The notes below the pieces were generated by a model. The model was not told the DNA's origin and searched no databases. It was given only the letters and a program-made list of their open reading frames with translations. A stretch of DNA of 64,000 nt from Incurvaria masculella (Eukaryota; Arthropoda; Insecta; Lepidoptera; Incurvariidae): assembly GCA_946894095.1 (NCBI GenBank), contig OX335660.1:8437001-8501000 (forward strand). Direction: 5' to 3'. The position numbers and the translations under genes are program-made. Positions 33,230 through 43,534 of the stretch are shown here, piece by piece. The first letter of the stretch is position 1. Every line of letters starts with the position of its first letter.

Positions 33230-33360
33230 GCCACGAGCCAGGAATGAGGCACTATGCCAGAATCTTCCCTTTAAAATCGTGGCTAAACTGAACAGATTTG
33301 AAAACACACGCATGTTTTCGTTTGCCGCTTTGACCGTCTTTTTATCAAATGCAATGATAT
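33230..33360 (-). repeat. Degenerate SINE fragment
   Basis: GGCACTATGCCAGAATCTTCC and TTTGCCGCTTTGACCGTC match the reverse SINE body with many substitutions. Confidence 0.45.
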
Positions 33361-33434
33361 ATATCTGCATCATATGTCGGCTTTATGTCGGTGTGCTTCT
33401 AGACTATTTTATCTCTCGGGTTCCATTACATTTT

Positions 33435-33853
33435 TCTGACATGGGTACTACATTGTAGTATGAATTTGTTTATTTACTAACTTATATTTAATTTGATATT
33501 ACCTTGTATCAAAAATGACGATGGCTTTTTACACCTGAATAATTTAGATCATAATTCCTATTAATTTAGAATAAGATGTCATTATAGTAGTCAAGAGTTT
33601 GCTCCTCACCAATGTATATAATGTTCTTATAATAATGTTCTTTGTGAGCAGTAGTAATCAATCAATCACTGTTAACTAGTTTGTAAGTATCACTGGAAAA
33701 AATAATAATACAATGACCAACCTGACGAAGTTTCTTGTCGGCTCTTCTTCGCCAGAAGTAATCGAACCGACAGGAAAAAAAAAAATGACGAATCCGAGTG
33801 TGTAATATACATCTAATGGAGGAAATAAAGAAACTGAAACTGAAACTGAAACT
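33435..33853 (+). repeat. Uninterrupted copy of the repeat split at 46-48 kb
   Basis: CTGACATGGGTACTACATTG to TTTAGAATAA matches 46118-46260. Then ATAAGATGTCATTATAG through TTGTCGGCTCTTCTTCGCC to a (GAAACT)n tail matches 48072-48344. Its fixed simple-repeat tail suggests a retroelement 3' end. It serves as the empty-site reference for the LINE insertion there. Confidence 0.85.
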
Positions 33854-34340
33854 ATTGCTGTGAGTACTCATTGATACAGCGCCTTGCATTGCACCTTATC
33901 CGTACGTACTTGAGGTATCCCTAAATTTAGAACCCATGTGCGTCATCGGCTACATCTTATCTGAGGGCTTATGCTACGCTTAACACAAAAAAAATCACCT
34001 TAAAGATGCATTCATTTAAATTTGATGTTATATTCTCTGCAAATTCTAGACAGATGTGACTGACGGAGGAATATATTCACGTAAAGTTGGATTTCGTTTG
34101 GGCGTAATGAATTTCAAATATTTGGATCAACAGCTTGTGAAGCAACCTCATCTCAAGCCCATTCAAGCCGGCCGTCCGAAGGCGTGACAGGTAATCTCGA
34201 TGTGATATTTCGCTTGTTATCGGGCGGGTAAGCAGGAATATTTAACCGAGTCTTCGCTTAACATTATCTCGGCTCTACTCCAGCGTGTCCCCGCTGACTG
34301 ACCCTCGTCACCCCGACTTCCCGCGCTCGAGGTCGGTGTT
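33854..34340. other. No recognisable feature
   Basis: GC-richer from 34150, no ORF or repeat match. Confidence 0.5.
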
Positions 34341-34890
34341 TTAAGGTGGCCCAACCCGGCGGGCCCAACTCATTCGCGGGCACCGTACAAAACCGTGCTG
34401 TTGCGCTCTGGGACTCTCTCTGTTTCAAAGAATAAGACAGGCTCCGTGATGAGGAAGATGCAACATGTCCACAAAAAAGACAATGTGCATAGTGTATGAT
34501 TTGGTAAGATTTACGAAAATTTTAATTTCAAAACGACTTATAGCTAAAAGTAAACCACGACCGCTGTAGTCAAAAATCAAACAAAAACCAAATAGATCAT
34601 AAATCTTGATTAAATAAGCTATGTCTGATGACTAATCTTTTAACGATGTTCTTACTTTATCATTGCGTAATCCACCTCCAAAGTTATTGTTTAAAACGCG
34701 CGAAAAATTCGAACTTTCGGACCTTATAACTTAGAAACCAAACACAATTTTACAATGCCAATGGTCATCAGACATCTAGTCCAATCAAATAAAGCTATTT
34801 TGAGCAAAATTTTGGATCTCTAACAAGAAATATGGGCGTGATCTTCTTTCCCCTTTTGTATGGGGAGATGAGCGGGTTGGGCCACCTTAA
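34341..34890 (-). mobile_element. TTAA-flanked MITE, family 1 (550 bp)
   Basis: Bounded by TTAA, with ends TTAAGGTGGCCCAACCCG and CGGGTTGGGCCACCTTAA. It matches copies at 36030, 52939 and 59912 in reverse orientation over its whole length. No transposase ORF. TTAA target use and length suggest a piggyBac-mobilised non-autonomous family (inference). Confidence 0.9.
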
Positions 34891-35600
34891 GGGGGTGTGT
34901 GCGTCAAAGTTACAGACCTAGCTCGAGCGTGCTGTGCTTACAAGACAGTGTGGAAGTGAGAAGTCAACTCAGCGGGAAAGAAGACTGCTTATTTATCACA
35001 GGTGTCGTCTAAGCGAGCTCACTTAAAAGATCTGTCGAAGCTGTCAGATGCCATACAAAATAAAACAGAATAGATTTTATAATTTAATTTACTCAACCTG
35101 CGTAAATAAAATAACTAAATTTTCAAATATGCTAATCAAATGAAGTCGTAGGAAAAAAATATCACAATAAAATAACCTAGAATATTTCATTTCAAACTTT
35201 GTGCTGGTGTATTACATTAAAATGAGTACGAAGATAAAAAAAAAACTCTTCTTTTCCTCCAAACCTTATTCTAACTGCATCGTGGACTACATCTTGCATT
35301 TGAAATCTCGAAAATAAAATTCCATTCGCTCATTAAGTGTGAATGCCTTTTCTGTAAATTATTTATGATTTCTCCAGTTTTCCTCTAAGAAAGGATGTGT
35401 TGAAAGCATGGCGACCTGTATATTTGTTGATTGTGAAGTGAACGTTTGTAATATCCCGGACATATACCTTTCTTGTAATGTGTCATGTAAATATGAGCGG
35501 TTATACCGATTTTTTGTCGATCTTATTTATTTTCCTCATTATGTCAATATTAATCTCAACTTCAGATGATTATTGTAAAGCCACATGGTGATGTATTATG
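34891..35600. other. No recognisable feature
   Basis: AT-rich, nothing identified. Confidence 0.5.
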
Positions 35601-35639
35601 AGCAATTTCAGTCATTTTGTATAAAACTATTTTAGTCTC

Positions 35640-35912
35640 ATCCATCAGTTGATTCTGTGTGTCTTTACATTCTAAATCTTTGTTCAAAATAGCTAGTAAG
35701 TCTTCTATAAATCCCCAAAAGTAATAAATTACAAATAATAGCTGTATTGACGACCACGTAAAGAAGTTGTGTATTTAATCTCAATTGATTAGATAGTCTG
35801 ACGATGCGTGCAAAAAGTTGCCACTTACAATTAGCAACTTTTTGCACGATGCCTCATAATCAAATCACATATGTTAGCCTTCTCATAAATAGTTGTATGA
35901 GATTAAACACAT
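35640..35912. repeat. Repeat with nested hairpins
   Basis: CGTGCAAAAAGTTGC (35807-35821) and GCAACTTTTTGCACG (35834-35848) are perfect 15-bp arms with a 12-nt loop. An outer pair (GTGTATTTAATCTCA near 35769, TGAGATTAAACAC near 35898) encloses them. The left flank (TCAGTTGATTCTG, CTTTACATTCTAA) also occurs at 52585-52615. Confidence 0.7.
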
Positions 35913-36029
35913 AATTAACTGCGTAGTGTGCTCGCCAACACAGTTATAGTTTGTAACTTCCTATTTTGGAGAGATATAGCAGAAATTGTGAGAAACTACT
36001 GTGACACCATCTTTGGCGCACTCAACCCC

Positions 36030-36579
36030 TTAAGGTGGCCCAACCCGCTCATCTCCCCATACAAAAGGGGAAAGAAGATCACGCCCATATTTCTTGTTAG
36101 AGATCCAAAATTTTGCTCAAAATAGCTTTATTTGATTGGAGTAGATGTCTGATGACCATTGGCATTGTAAAATTGTGTTTGATTTCTAAGATATAAGGTC
36201 CGAAAGTTCGAATTTTTCGCGCGTTTTATACAATAACTTTGGAGGTGGATTACGCAATGATAAAGTAAGAACATCGTAAAAAGATTAGTCATCAGACATA
36301 GCTTATTTAATCAAGATTTATGATATATTTAGTTTTTGTTAGATTTTTGACTACAGCAGTCGTGGTTTACTTTTAGCTATAAGTCGTCTTGAAATTAAAA
36401 TTTTCGTAAATCTTACCAAATAATACACTATGCACATTGTCCTTTTTGTGTCCATGTTGCATCTTCCTCACCACGGAGCCTGTCTTATTCTTTGAAACAG
36501 ATAAGGTCCCAGAGCGCAACAGCACGGTTTTGTACCGTGCCCGCGAATGAGTTGGGCCCGCCGGGTTGGGCCACCTTAA
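36030..36579 (+). mobile_element. TTAA-flanked MITE, family 1 (550 bp)
   Basis: Same element as 34341-34890 in opposite orientation, 1.1 kb away, so the pair could form a long intramolecular hairpin. TTAA at 36030-36033 and 36576-36579. Confidence 0.9.
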
Positions 36580-36889
36580 GGCGGGAAGCGAGGAGCTATG
36601 AAAGTGTACGAAGTTGTGGCGAGAGCAAGCTGGGGAGACCGAATTACGAGCGCAGGTGAGCTCACGTGTTAAATCAGCCTTATTAGGGACGTTAGAAAGG
36701 CGCTATTCTGTACGATCTTATGGTCGAACTACGATACTTCGAAGAAATTGTCGTAAAGGAGATGTAAAACGATTCAGTGTTAAAATAGGGGAAAATAAAT
36801 GTATACAGGAAGCATGCTCGGATAAACAAAAATACACATTTGCACCATGAGCAAAACTTCGCAAATATTACATTCTAGCACCTGTTTTG

Positions 36890-37480
36890 GGGTATCGGTG
36901 CTACTTGGGAGCGCATTTTTAAATTTAAAAAACGTGCAATGCGTGCCGTGCTAGGGATGAAACCAAGAGATTCCTGCCGCGCCGCATTCTCGGAAAACGC
37001 TATATTTACGCCTCCAAGTGAGTATATATCAGTGTCTCATGTATGCCCGAAACTATTTGGAAAATACCCGTTTTAACAAAGTTAACCGAAGATCTAATAA
37101 GACCACCTCTAGTGAAGCGCAGTAAAACTTCAAAGACCTTTATCTGCAACAGCGTCAGGTTCTTTAATAAACTCCTGCCATGCATTGTTGAAAAATAATT
37201 CAATAGTTTTAAACGGACAATCAGACCAATTATTTTTAAGAAAGCCTACTATAGAATTGACAATTTTTAAAAGACGATAATATAATTAACACTTTATTCA
37301 TTATTCCATAGAATTAACAATTTGTATTAAGTCTATATATTTTAAAGTCTATATATTTTATATATTTTTAAGTCTGTATATTTGTACTAAGACTGTTTAT
37401 TTATTATAATTGTATGTATGATGTATAGACGTGGCTAAGAGCTACCTGTGGTGGCCGTGCCGAATGAAATGAAATAAAAT
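36890..37480 (+). pseudogene. Degenerate LINE RT C-terminus and 3' end
   Basis: Plus-strand pieces read FWGIGATWERIFKFKKRAMR, AVLGMKPRDSCRAAFSENA, then YQCLMYARNYLENTRFN and, after breaks, FNSFKRTIRPIIFKKAYYRI. These are the thumb-to-tail segments of a CR1/Jockey-group RT. Stops and shifts break the frame (stop after IVEK near 37192). The 3' end carries a GAATGAAATGAAATAAAATG tail. Older than the 24.6 kb fragment. Confidence 0.75.
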
Positions 37481-37499
37481 GAGACCCGTAATCGATCGT

Positions 37500-37855
37500 C
37501 AACCTCGGTGCCCAGTGGCGCAACGCCTTGCATTTTGATATGCTTAGTGAAGCATCTTTGAGCGCGGTTGGGTACTACATGGGTGGCCCTTTTCAACCGT
37601 TGAGACTGGTTGTGTTTCGGATTCCACGTAAAACTATATGTTCCCTTTGTTACTTACTAGATAGGGTAGGGTTAATCCCGCCCGAGTTGGTACCATCGAA
37701 TTGAATGTTGTCCGTGTTTTCCATCCAGTTCAATGTGGCCGTGGGCATAAAGGGAAGGTCCAGGCATGGCACTTAGTTCCTTCGGGAATCCGGTGTGCTG
37801 GGCTAATATCATGACAGTGGGTGTGGTATTAGCCATCCATGTCCAGTCACAAAAA
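37500..37855 (+). mobile_element. Older-subfamily 5S-head SINE
   Basis: Head CAACCTCGGTGCCCAGTGGC, GAGCGCGGTTGGGTACTAC and ATGGGTGGCC, then TTTCGGATTCCACG and a body with one deletion, ending GTCCAGTCAC plus A-run. The segment GAGCGCGGTTGGGTAC is closer to ordinary 5S rRNA here than in the young subfamily. Confidence 0.8.
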
Positions 37856-37879
37856 AAAAATTGAGCTAGCCATGATACA

Positions 37880-38350
37880 ATGATTTATGTAGTTTTATTT
37901 TGGCTTCATATCCTGCTAAATTGCATGGTCCGTGTGATATCGATCGAATTTAAAATCGCACGGAATCCGGCCCCGGCTTATTCCAGTTGGCAGCGAGCGG
38001 GATTAAAAGGATGTAGGGAATGCAGTGCCAAAAAACTTGGAGCGAATACAGCAGATTACTGTGCGAATCCGCACGACCGAATGTATACGGTCGACTTACC
38101 CTGTTGGCGATGGACATGGTCCGTGACCGGATCCCTACTTATTTCCCTTGAAGCTAGAATTTCTTTACATAATTACTAGCTGAGGTTCCCGGATCCGCTC
38201 GGGTTGATTTCGTTTTGGACAATGACCCGAGCGGAGCCCGGTAAAATGCGCCCGCATCGCCCTCCCGCTCTACGAGTATTACTTCGTTTTCGCTTACCGT
38301 TTGTACTATAACTGAGCACGCTTCTAATATTTGTACCATAAATATCGTAC
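37880..38350. other. No recognised gene; GC-rich CCGAGCGGAGCCCGG motif
   Basis: CCGGATCCGCTCGGG (about 38190) and CCCGAGCGGAGCCCGG (about 38225) are near inverted repeats and resemble motifs at 63525 and 63715. The frames here are unrecognised. Confidence 0.4.
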
Positions 38351-38423
38351 GCTACAAACATGTACTAAAAATGTCGTACGCATTGGCGTTCGCCAGGAAC
38401 CAAATGTCAATGATAAAACTTAC

Positions 38424-38755
38424 TTTCAATGGGGCCGAGCCGCTCCACCCAACGGCTCTTGCAGTCGATCTAGCTACTGAGACAGTAATTGTATGGCCAC
38501 ACAACTTCCCACCACCGTAACTAAACTCACGACACCGTAGGCACGCGTGGATATATAATCCGGCTCCTGGCCCCTTTCCCTGTAGTGTGGCGATCTCGAA
38601 CCCTCCTCTGAACGCCGCTGTCAGGTTCAACACTTCAGCTCGCCTCTGTTGCGTCCACTGTCCTTTTTCCTTTTCCCACTCGCGTCTTATGATAATCACG
38701 TGAACGCCAAATGAACGCGCTGGTCGTTACGATGATTCTGGCGACCTCCGACTGA
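38424..38755 (-). other. Candidate promoter/first exon, minus strand
   Basis: On the minus strand an initiator-like TCAGTC (38755-38750) in CpG-rich DNA is followed by an E-box CACGTG (38702-38697), an open frame of 115 codons (38699-38352) and a strong donor GAAA|GTAAGT at 38423. A second donor-like TAG|GTAAGT lies upstream at 38802-38797. No TATA. The peptide matches no family I recognise, so the frame may be 5' UTR. It is among the few non-repeat, GC-rich segments here. Confidence 0.3.
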
Positions 38756-38846
38756 ATGACAACGCGCGAGCGCACCGACAGATCCGCTGCCGATATACTT
38801 ACCTACGAGCGCTTGTGCTGCGCGTTCGCAACCGAAAAAGAAAAAA

Positions 38847-38917
38847 CCGGCCAAGTGCGAGTCGGACTCGCGCACGAAGGGTTCCGTACCATCGTATATT
38901 TAAGGAAATAACGGAAC
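38847..38917 (+). repeat. (GACG)n-type repeat, head only
   Basis: ACCGGCCAAGTGCGAGTCGG and AAGGGTTCCGTACCATCG, then truncated before the microsatellite core. Confidence 0.75.
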
Positions 38918-38956
38918 CTCGGTTGTGCCTTCTGAACTTCGCCTCTACCCGCTATT

Positions 38957-39235
38957 ACCCTCATTTCCGAAGGAATTAGGTGACATGCCAGGATCTTCTA
39001 TTTACGACCACGGCTACATTGAACTGTATGGAAAACATGGACAATTTATTATTGTCGTTTCAACCATAGGTATTATCATCTCATGCGATGGTACCAATCG
39101 TAGGGAAAGGGCACCAATAGTTTAACATGGATCCAAACATCTCCCAACAAAATCGCATTCGTAACGATATTCATTTATCTAATTCTGAAAAAGAAAGAAA
39201 GTGATTCATAAACGGGGCGGGGATTTGAACCCACT
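38957..39235 (-). mobile_element. Degenerate tRNA-type SINE
   Basis: Reverse body: GAAGGAATTAGGTGACATGC, GGCTACATTGAACTG, GATGGTACCAATCG, then AACGATATTCATTTATC and a degraded head (CGGGGATTTGAACCC, B box on the minus strand). Confidence 0.7.
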
Positions 39236-39239
39236 ACAA

Positions 39240-39655
39240 ACATCCAATGCTGAATGTAACGATGAATATAAAAAAATATCATTTAATTGTTTTTTTTTGT
39301 TCTCATTACAAAAAAAATATATATATTTTTTTTATTAAAAGAGAGGAACTTCAATCGAGAATTGATACATGAAGAATAATGTAACTTAAGCAACGTGGAA
39401 AAATATTTATTTTTATAATATGCACAAAGCCTATTTCAAAAAAATTTACAACAGTCGTCTCGATATGACAAATTATCAGATTCTAACCGTATTATGTGAA
39501 ATCAACATAAATGTGTCTCCAAAAAACATCTACCTTAATATAATCATATCATGAACATAATTGTATCATTTTGAAGCCCTTCAAATATCCAGGGTGGTTT
39601 GGTTACCATGATAAATCATTCGCTAGGTGCATAGCAGGTGAATAGGCAAAGGAGG
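39240..39655. other. No recognisable feature
   Basis: Very AT-rich. An A/T palindromic run at 39308-39332. Confidence 0.5.
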
Positions 39656-39663
39656 CAAAATGA

Positions 39664-39778
39664 GGGCCGAGTGCACGAAAGGACAAAAAATCAAAATCAA
39701 CGTCAACTCCAAGGGGTTTACTAAAAGTGACGTGTTTGAACATTGATTAACTCAGCCGTCCTTTCGTGCAATCGGGGC
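39664..39778. mobile_element. Harbinger-like MITE, internally deleted (115 bp)
   Basis: GGGCCGAGTGCACGAAAGG at the left and CTTTCGTGCAATCGGGGC at the right. Matches the 159-bp copies at 40468 and 57596 but lacks their central 45-50 bp. Flanks do not show a clean TAA duplication. Confidence 0.7.
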
Positions 39779-39847
39779 TAAGTTTGACGTTTAGTTAAAT
39801 ATCGTACCATGCCAACTGGTATATTTTAGTTCACTTGACCGAATAAC

Positions 39848-39985
39848 TCAATACCTACCAGCGAATGGTATGTTTTGCTGGTTCGGTTCCAGCCTTGCAT
39901 TATATTCGTAAAGTAGTTCTTTTTACTGTTTAATTAAAGTGTCCTTGCTTCACGGTCGATTATACGTACATACAAATCACATTCG
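39848..39985 (+). repeat. tRNA-Leu-like repeat, 5' truncated
   Basis: Retains GCGAATGGTATGTTTTGCTG, B box GGTTCGGTTCC and the arm GTGTCCTTGCTTCACGGTCG. The A-box half is lost. Confidence 0.65.
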
Positions 39986-40424
39986 TTGGAAAAAGATATG
40001 TCCTTCTTTTTTGTTTCTTATTTTTATAATGATAGTAATGATTCATTGTTTAGCCTTGAAAGTACCTTACAGTAGGTTTGTAGGTTACCAGGTTTACTGG
40101 TTCCATGAAAAACTAACGTTGAAACTGAAAAAGCAGTAATAAAAATATATGTATTTGAAAAATATGTTTTTTAATGTTTCTATAACTCTTTCCTTCATCG
40201 GTTTGTGATTTCCCACCATAGACTTGCATGTGTATAGAAAATTGTTACACATAAGTGGATATAATATACGATAATATATCACTTATTGTTAATAGTGTCT
40301 AGGCCAAAAACGTCCTTTGCGTTTTTTTTAAACAGAAAATGTATATAAACATTTTACGATAAATGTTTTTGCCTACCTACCCATTGAAGCGATTGATAAA
40401 GCATTTTAAGCTAAACACAATTTT

Positions 40425-40720
40425 ATTTCATTTATTTATTCTACTTCTGGTAGTCAAACTACACTAAGGGCCGAGTGTACGAAAGAACAAAAAATTAAAA
40501 TCAACATCAATGTACGATTAAACACGTCACTTTGTACAGACAGTATGGAAGGAACTCTATGCGGTTCACTAAAAGTGACGTGTTTGAACATTGATTAACT
40601 CGGCCGTCTCTTCGTGCAACCGGGCCTAAGTCATGTCACAATTTGATTGATCCGCGGATTCGATCAACCAGTGAAGAAGAACCCGCAAAGAAACTTCATA
40701 CTTGCAATGTCATACTTGCA
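40425..40720 (-). repeat. GAATAAATGAAATG-type repeat carrying a MITE
   Basis: Reverse copy with TTCATTTATTTATTCTACTT and TAGTCAAACTACACTAA on one side of the MITE and TAAGTCATGTCACAATTTG on the other. TAA is duplicated at 40465-40467 and 40627-40629. Confidence 0.8.
40468..40626. mobile_element. Harbinger-like MITE (159 bp)
   Basis: Ends GGGCCGAGTGTACGAAAG and CTTCGTGCAACCGGGCC are imperfect terminal inverted repeats. TAA flanks fit the TWA target of PIF/Harbinger elements. Non-coding. Inserted at the same site and relative orientation in the 57.6 kb host repeat. Confidence 0.8.
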
Positions 40721-40761
40721 ATATTTATGTATGGTACTTGTTATGTTAACCCGCAAATATT

Positions 40762-41167
40762 GCGGCTTGTAGCCTAGTGGCGCGGGGACTGGCCTAGCGT
40801 ACCAGAGGTCTGGGTTTAATTCCGACATGCACCACTGTCTTTCTCATTCCGAGTTCGATAAGTGCATTTCGTCAAGAATGCGAGCTGCTCCATGGTTCGG
40901 AATCCATGTAAAACTGTAGGTCCCTTTCCCCTACAAGATGGTAGGGTTTAAGCCCGCCCGGGTTGGTACCATCGCATTGGATGAAAAGATGGTCGAAGCG
41001 ACAATAAAAAATTGTCCGTGTTTTCCATCCAGTTCAATGGAGCCTCGCTCATAAAAGGGAAGGTCCTGGCATGGCACCTAATTCCTTAGGGAATCAGGTG
41101 TAATGGGCTAATATCATAACGGTAGTTGTGTGGTATTAGCCATCCATGTCTGGTCGCATAAAAAAAA
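40762..41167 (+). mobile_element. tRNA-type SINE, full length
   Basis: GCGGCTTGTAGCCTAGTGGC with A box TAGCCTAGTGG, B box GGGTTTAATTCCGAC, CATTCCGAGTTCGATAAG, CATGGTTCGGAATCCATG, whole body and eight-A tail. Confidence 0.9.
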
Positions 41168-41264
41168 TAGGTTAGATATTTTTTACAAAGCTTCTCTGTT
41201 CCATTACAGCAATAATGTGATGTTTCTAAAAATTCAATATTAGGTACGTTCAAAATATGTAGAG

Positions 41265-41405
41265 AGAGATTTTTCCATCCAGTTCAACGTAGCCGTGCAG
41301 CATAAGTAAGGTCCTGGCATGGCACCTAGTTCTCATGTGGTGAGTTGGGCGAATATCATGTTAATCAATAGGTGTTGTATTGCGATCCATATACAGGTAC
41401 TTACT
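41265..41405 (+). mobile_element. SINE 3' fragment
   Basis: TTTCCATCCAGTTCAACGTAG, GGTCCTGGCATGGCACC and a degraded end only 100 bp after the previous SINE. Confidence 0.7.
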
Positions 41406-41589
41406 AAAAAAACCATATACTATTTGTATATTTCATAAAAGCCAATGAAAAATGTACTGATTTGACATGTATTTGTATGTAAATATTATATAATTTTATT
41501 TACAAATTAGTTAAAGCTATGCTATACGTTTGCTTTGTATATTTAAAAAATGTTTCAATTCAATCTCTAATTTGCATATGGCGTTAATA

Positions 41590-41871
41590 CCTACACACCG
41601 ACTTCATGAATTATAGAAGACGCCGCGCCGAAAGCCCCACCGAACAAGAAGAATGGTCCGCGACCAACTGCCGACGCGAGGCGAGCGTTCATCTATATAA
41701 AGTAGTCATAGACCTAGATGCGCGCGCAGCGTGTATAAAGTCTAGCACGTGTGAGCGAGAAGACTATCGAGCAGACTGGCGTGCGGGGAGGCGGCGCGCG
41801 CGTCGTGGCGCGGGGGCCATACGCCGGGCTCAGCGAACTGGGTGCGAGCGGGATAGACAATATAGACGTAT
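41590..41871 (+). promoter_or_regulatory. Promoter-like CpG-rich block with two TATA motifs
   Basis: CTATATAAAG (TATA at 41694-41700) and GTGTATAAAG (41734-41740) lie 40 bp apart in CpG-rich DNA that contrasts with the AT-rich surroundings, followed by GCACGTGTGAGCG. A 95-codon frame at 41606-41893 is Arg-rich and overlaps the next repeat, so it is unlikely to be coding. A real promoter is plausible; the transcript, if any, is unknown. Confidence 0.35.
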
Positions 41872-42123
41872 GTTGTATGGGGACCCCCTTTAATTCTAAC
41901 TATTTCGTAATGTCTATGATTTGTTGTTCTAGCGGCAAGGGAAATACACACTCGGTGAAAATTCCAACTGTCTAGCTATCACGGTTTCTGAGATACAGCC
42001 CTGTGACAGACGGACAGACGGACGGACGGACGGACGGACGGACGGACGGACGGACGGACGGACGGACAGCGGAGGCTTAGTAATAGGGTTCCGTTTTCAC
42101 CCTTTGGGTACGGAACCCTAAAA
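41872..42123 (+). repeat. (GACG)n repeat, 5' truncated, long array
   Basis: Begins GTATGTTGTATGGGGACCCC. The GACA/GACG array at 42008-42067 is the longest in the window (about 15 units). Ends CCTTTGGGTACGGAACCC. The head is missing. Confidence 0.85.
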
Positions 42124-42239
42124 ACGTAACAACCACAACAAAATGGCTTTCTGACTTTTTTCTTTTTGCGAATACAGTACTCCGTAGTTTTCTTGCACGA
42201 GTATTTTTGGGACACCTAAAAACAGTTACGAGTGGCTTG

Positions 42240-42553
42240 AAGATCAAGGATGCGGGGACTCGCCGCGCTTTCCATGCCAGAGGTCATGTTTTCGATCCCA
42301 CTTTCTTTCTATTTCAAAGTTAGATCAGTGCATTTTGTAACGAATGCGAAATGTTCCATGGATCGGAATTCGTGTAAAACTGTAGGTATCTTACCCCTAC
42401 TAGGCGAATTGGATGAAAAAATGGTCGAAGCGGCAATGGGAAATTGTCAGTTTTTCGAAAGGGGAGGTCTTGGCACGGCCATTCTTTCGAGAACGTGGTG
42501 GCTTAGGCTAAGATCGTAACGGTGGATATGGCATTAGCGATATATGTCAAGTT
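42240..42553 (+). mobile_element. Degenerate tRNA-type SINE
   Basis: ATGCGGGGACTCGCCGCGC, TTTTCGATCCC (B box), CTTTCTATTTCAAAG, AATGCGAAATGTTCCATGG, a shortened body and TTAGCGATATATGTCAAG. Confidence 0.7.
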
Positions 42554-42575
42554 AACAAACCTTAAAGACATGCTG

Positions 42576-42694
42576 ACGTATTCAGATAGCACCTGTCAAA
42601 ACTTAGTACGAGATTAGCACGTTGCAAATTATACAAAATCCGGTTTAGTCCAGTAAGTAAGTCCTAGTAAGTCAGTCCGCCTACTCTGAATACG
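42576..42694. mobile_element. Small MITE with GTATTCAGA ends
   Basis: CGTATTCAGATAGCACCTG to CTACTCTGAATACG; partner of 21745-21855. Confidence 0.7.
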
Positions 42695-43067
42695 GTTGAT
42701 ATCGTATAAGGATTCCTGTGTCAACGATAAAACAAAACTGATGTGACATTGTCTTTCGCTCCACAACTAGGGGTAGCTGTTGGCTACACATTGTAATCGG
42801 ATAACGAACATTCTCTGAAAACAATCACGGATGTCGCTATGAAATCGCGCATAAAATGGGCGCACAGCTGTAAAAAATACCGTGCATAAATATTGAGTGC
42901 TTGTCTCGAGCCTGTCGGCGGGCGCACCCAGAGATAACTTTTGCCCGGGAGAGTCATAACCTTAAACTGCTTGGAACCCGTAAAGTTATGCGGGGGAATT
43001 GAATTCGATACATTCATAATATTTTCAGGCGAGGGATTTGACCTGGGGGTCTACTCATGAGAATCTG

Positions 43068-43203
43068 GTGACTCACCGGTGAGTCACAACGCTTTAGTAC
43101 TCATGAAATGTCGGCCACGAGTCACCCTAGTGTTTTCTATTTCTAATTATTCTAATTAGAGTGCGCTGACAAACTCATAACATTCTAATGTTTGATGACG
43201 TCA
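43068..43203. promoter_or_regulatory. Paired AP-1 palindrome and CRE motif
   Basis: GTGACTCACCGGTGAGTCAC (43068-43087) is a perfect 20-bp palindrome holding two TGA(C/G)TCA sites. TGACGTCA, a perfect CRE, is at 43196-43203. A direct repeat TACTCATGA flanks the palindrome (43052, 43099). Whether the sites are used is unknown. Confidence 0.5.
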
Positions 43204-43354
43204 GGCGAAAGCGTTTCACTTTCATCTGTGACTTACTCGCTTTCGCTTTCCTGAGTAGATATGCGGTGCCGCGGAAATTTCCGATGAGTGGGTTTTAAAT
43301 TCATATTCATTTTAAACATTTAATGTTCCAGTAAATATTTTTTACTGAATTCAC

Positions 43355-43530
43355 ACCCCGCCAACATATTTGCCCCAAAGTACATCCTGGGGTCCTTCAA
43401 ACATGGTGTGCAGATACACCTAGCCGGCTGTTATCTGTTTAACAGCCCCCTTATAAGTTTAAAAGCCCATGTGCATCGTCAGGCACTTATTGATCAGAAT
43501 CTGCTGTATGCCATATGCCGCGCTGTATCA
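43355..43530 (-). repeat. GGACCCCAGG-type interspersed repeat
   Basis: Reverse copy: AAAGTACATCCTGGGGTCC, TTCAAACATGGTGTGC, AAAGCCCATGTGCATCGTC, GCCATATGCCGCGC. Confidence 0.7.
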
Positions 43531-43534
43531 GAAA

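Noticed and set aside
42008..42067. CRISPR-like or satellite array
   Set aside because: A simple 4-bp microsatellite inside a known type of interspersed repeat; no spacers.
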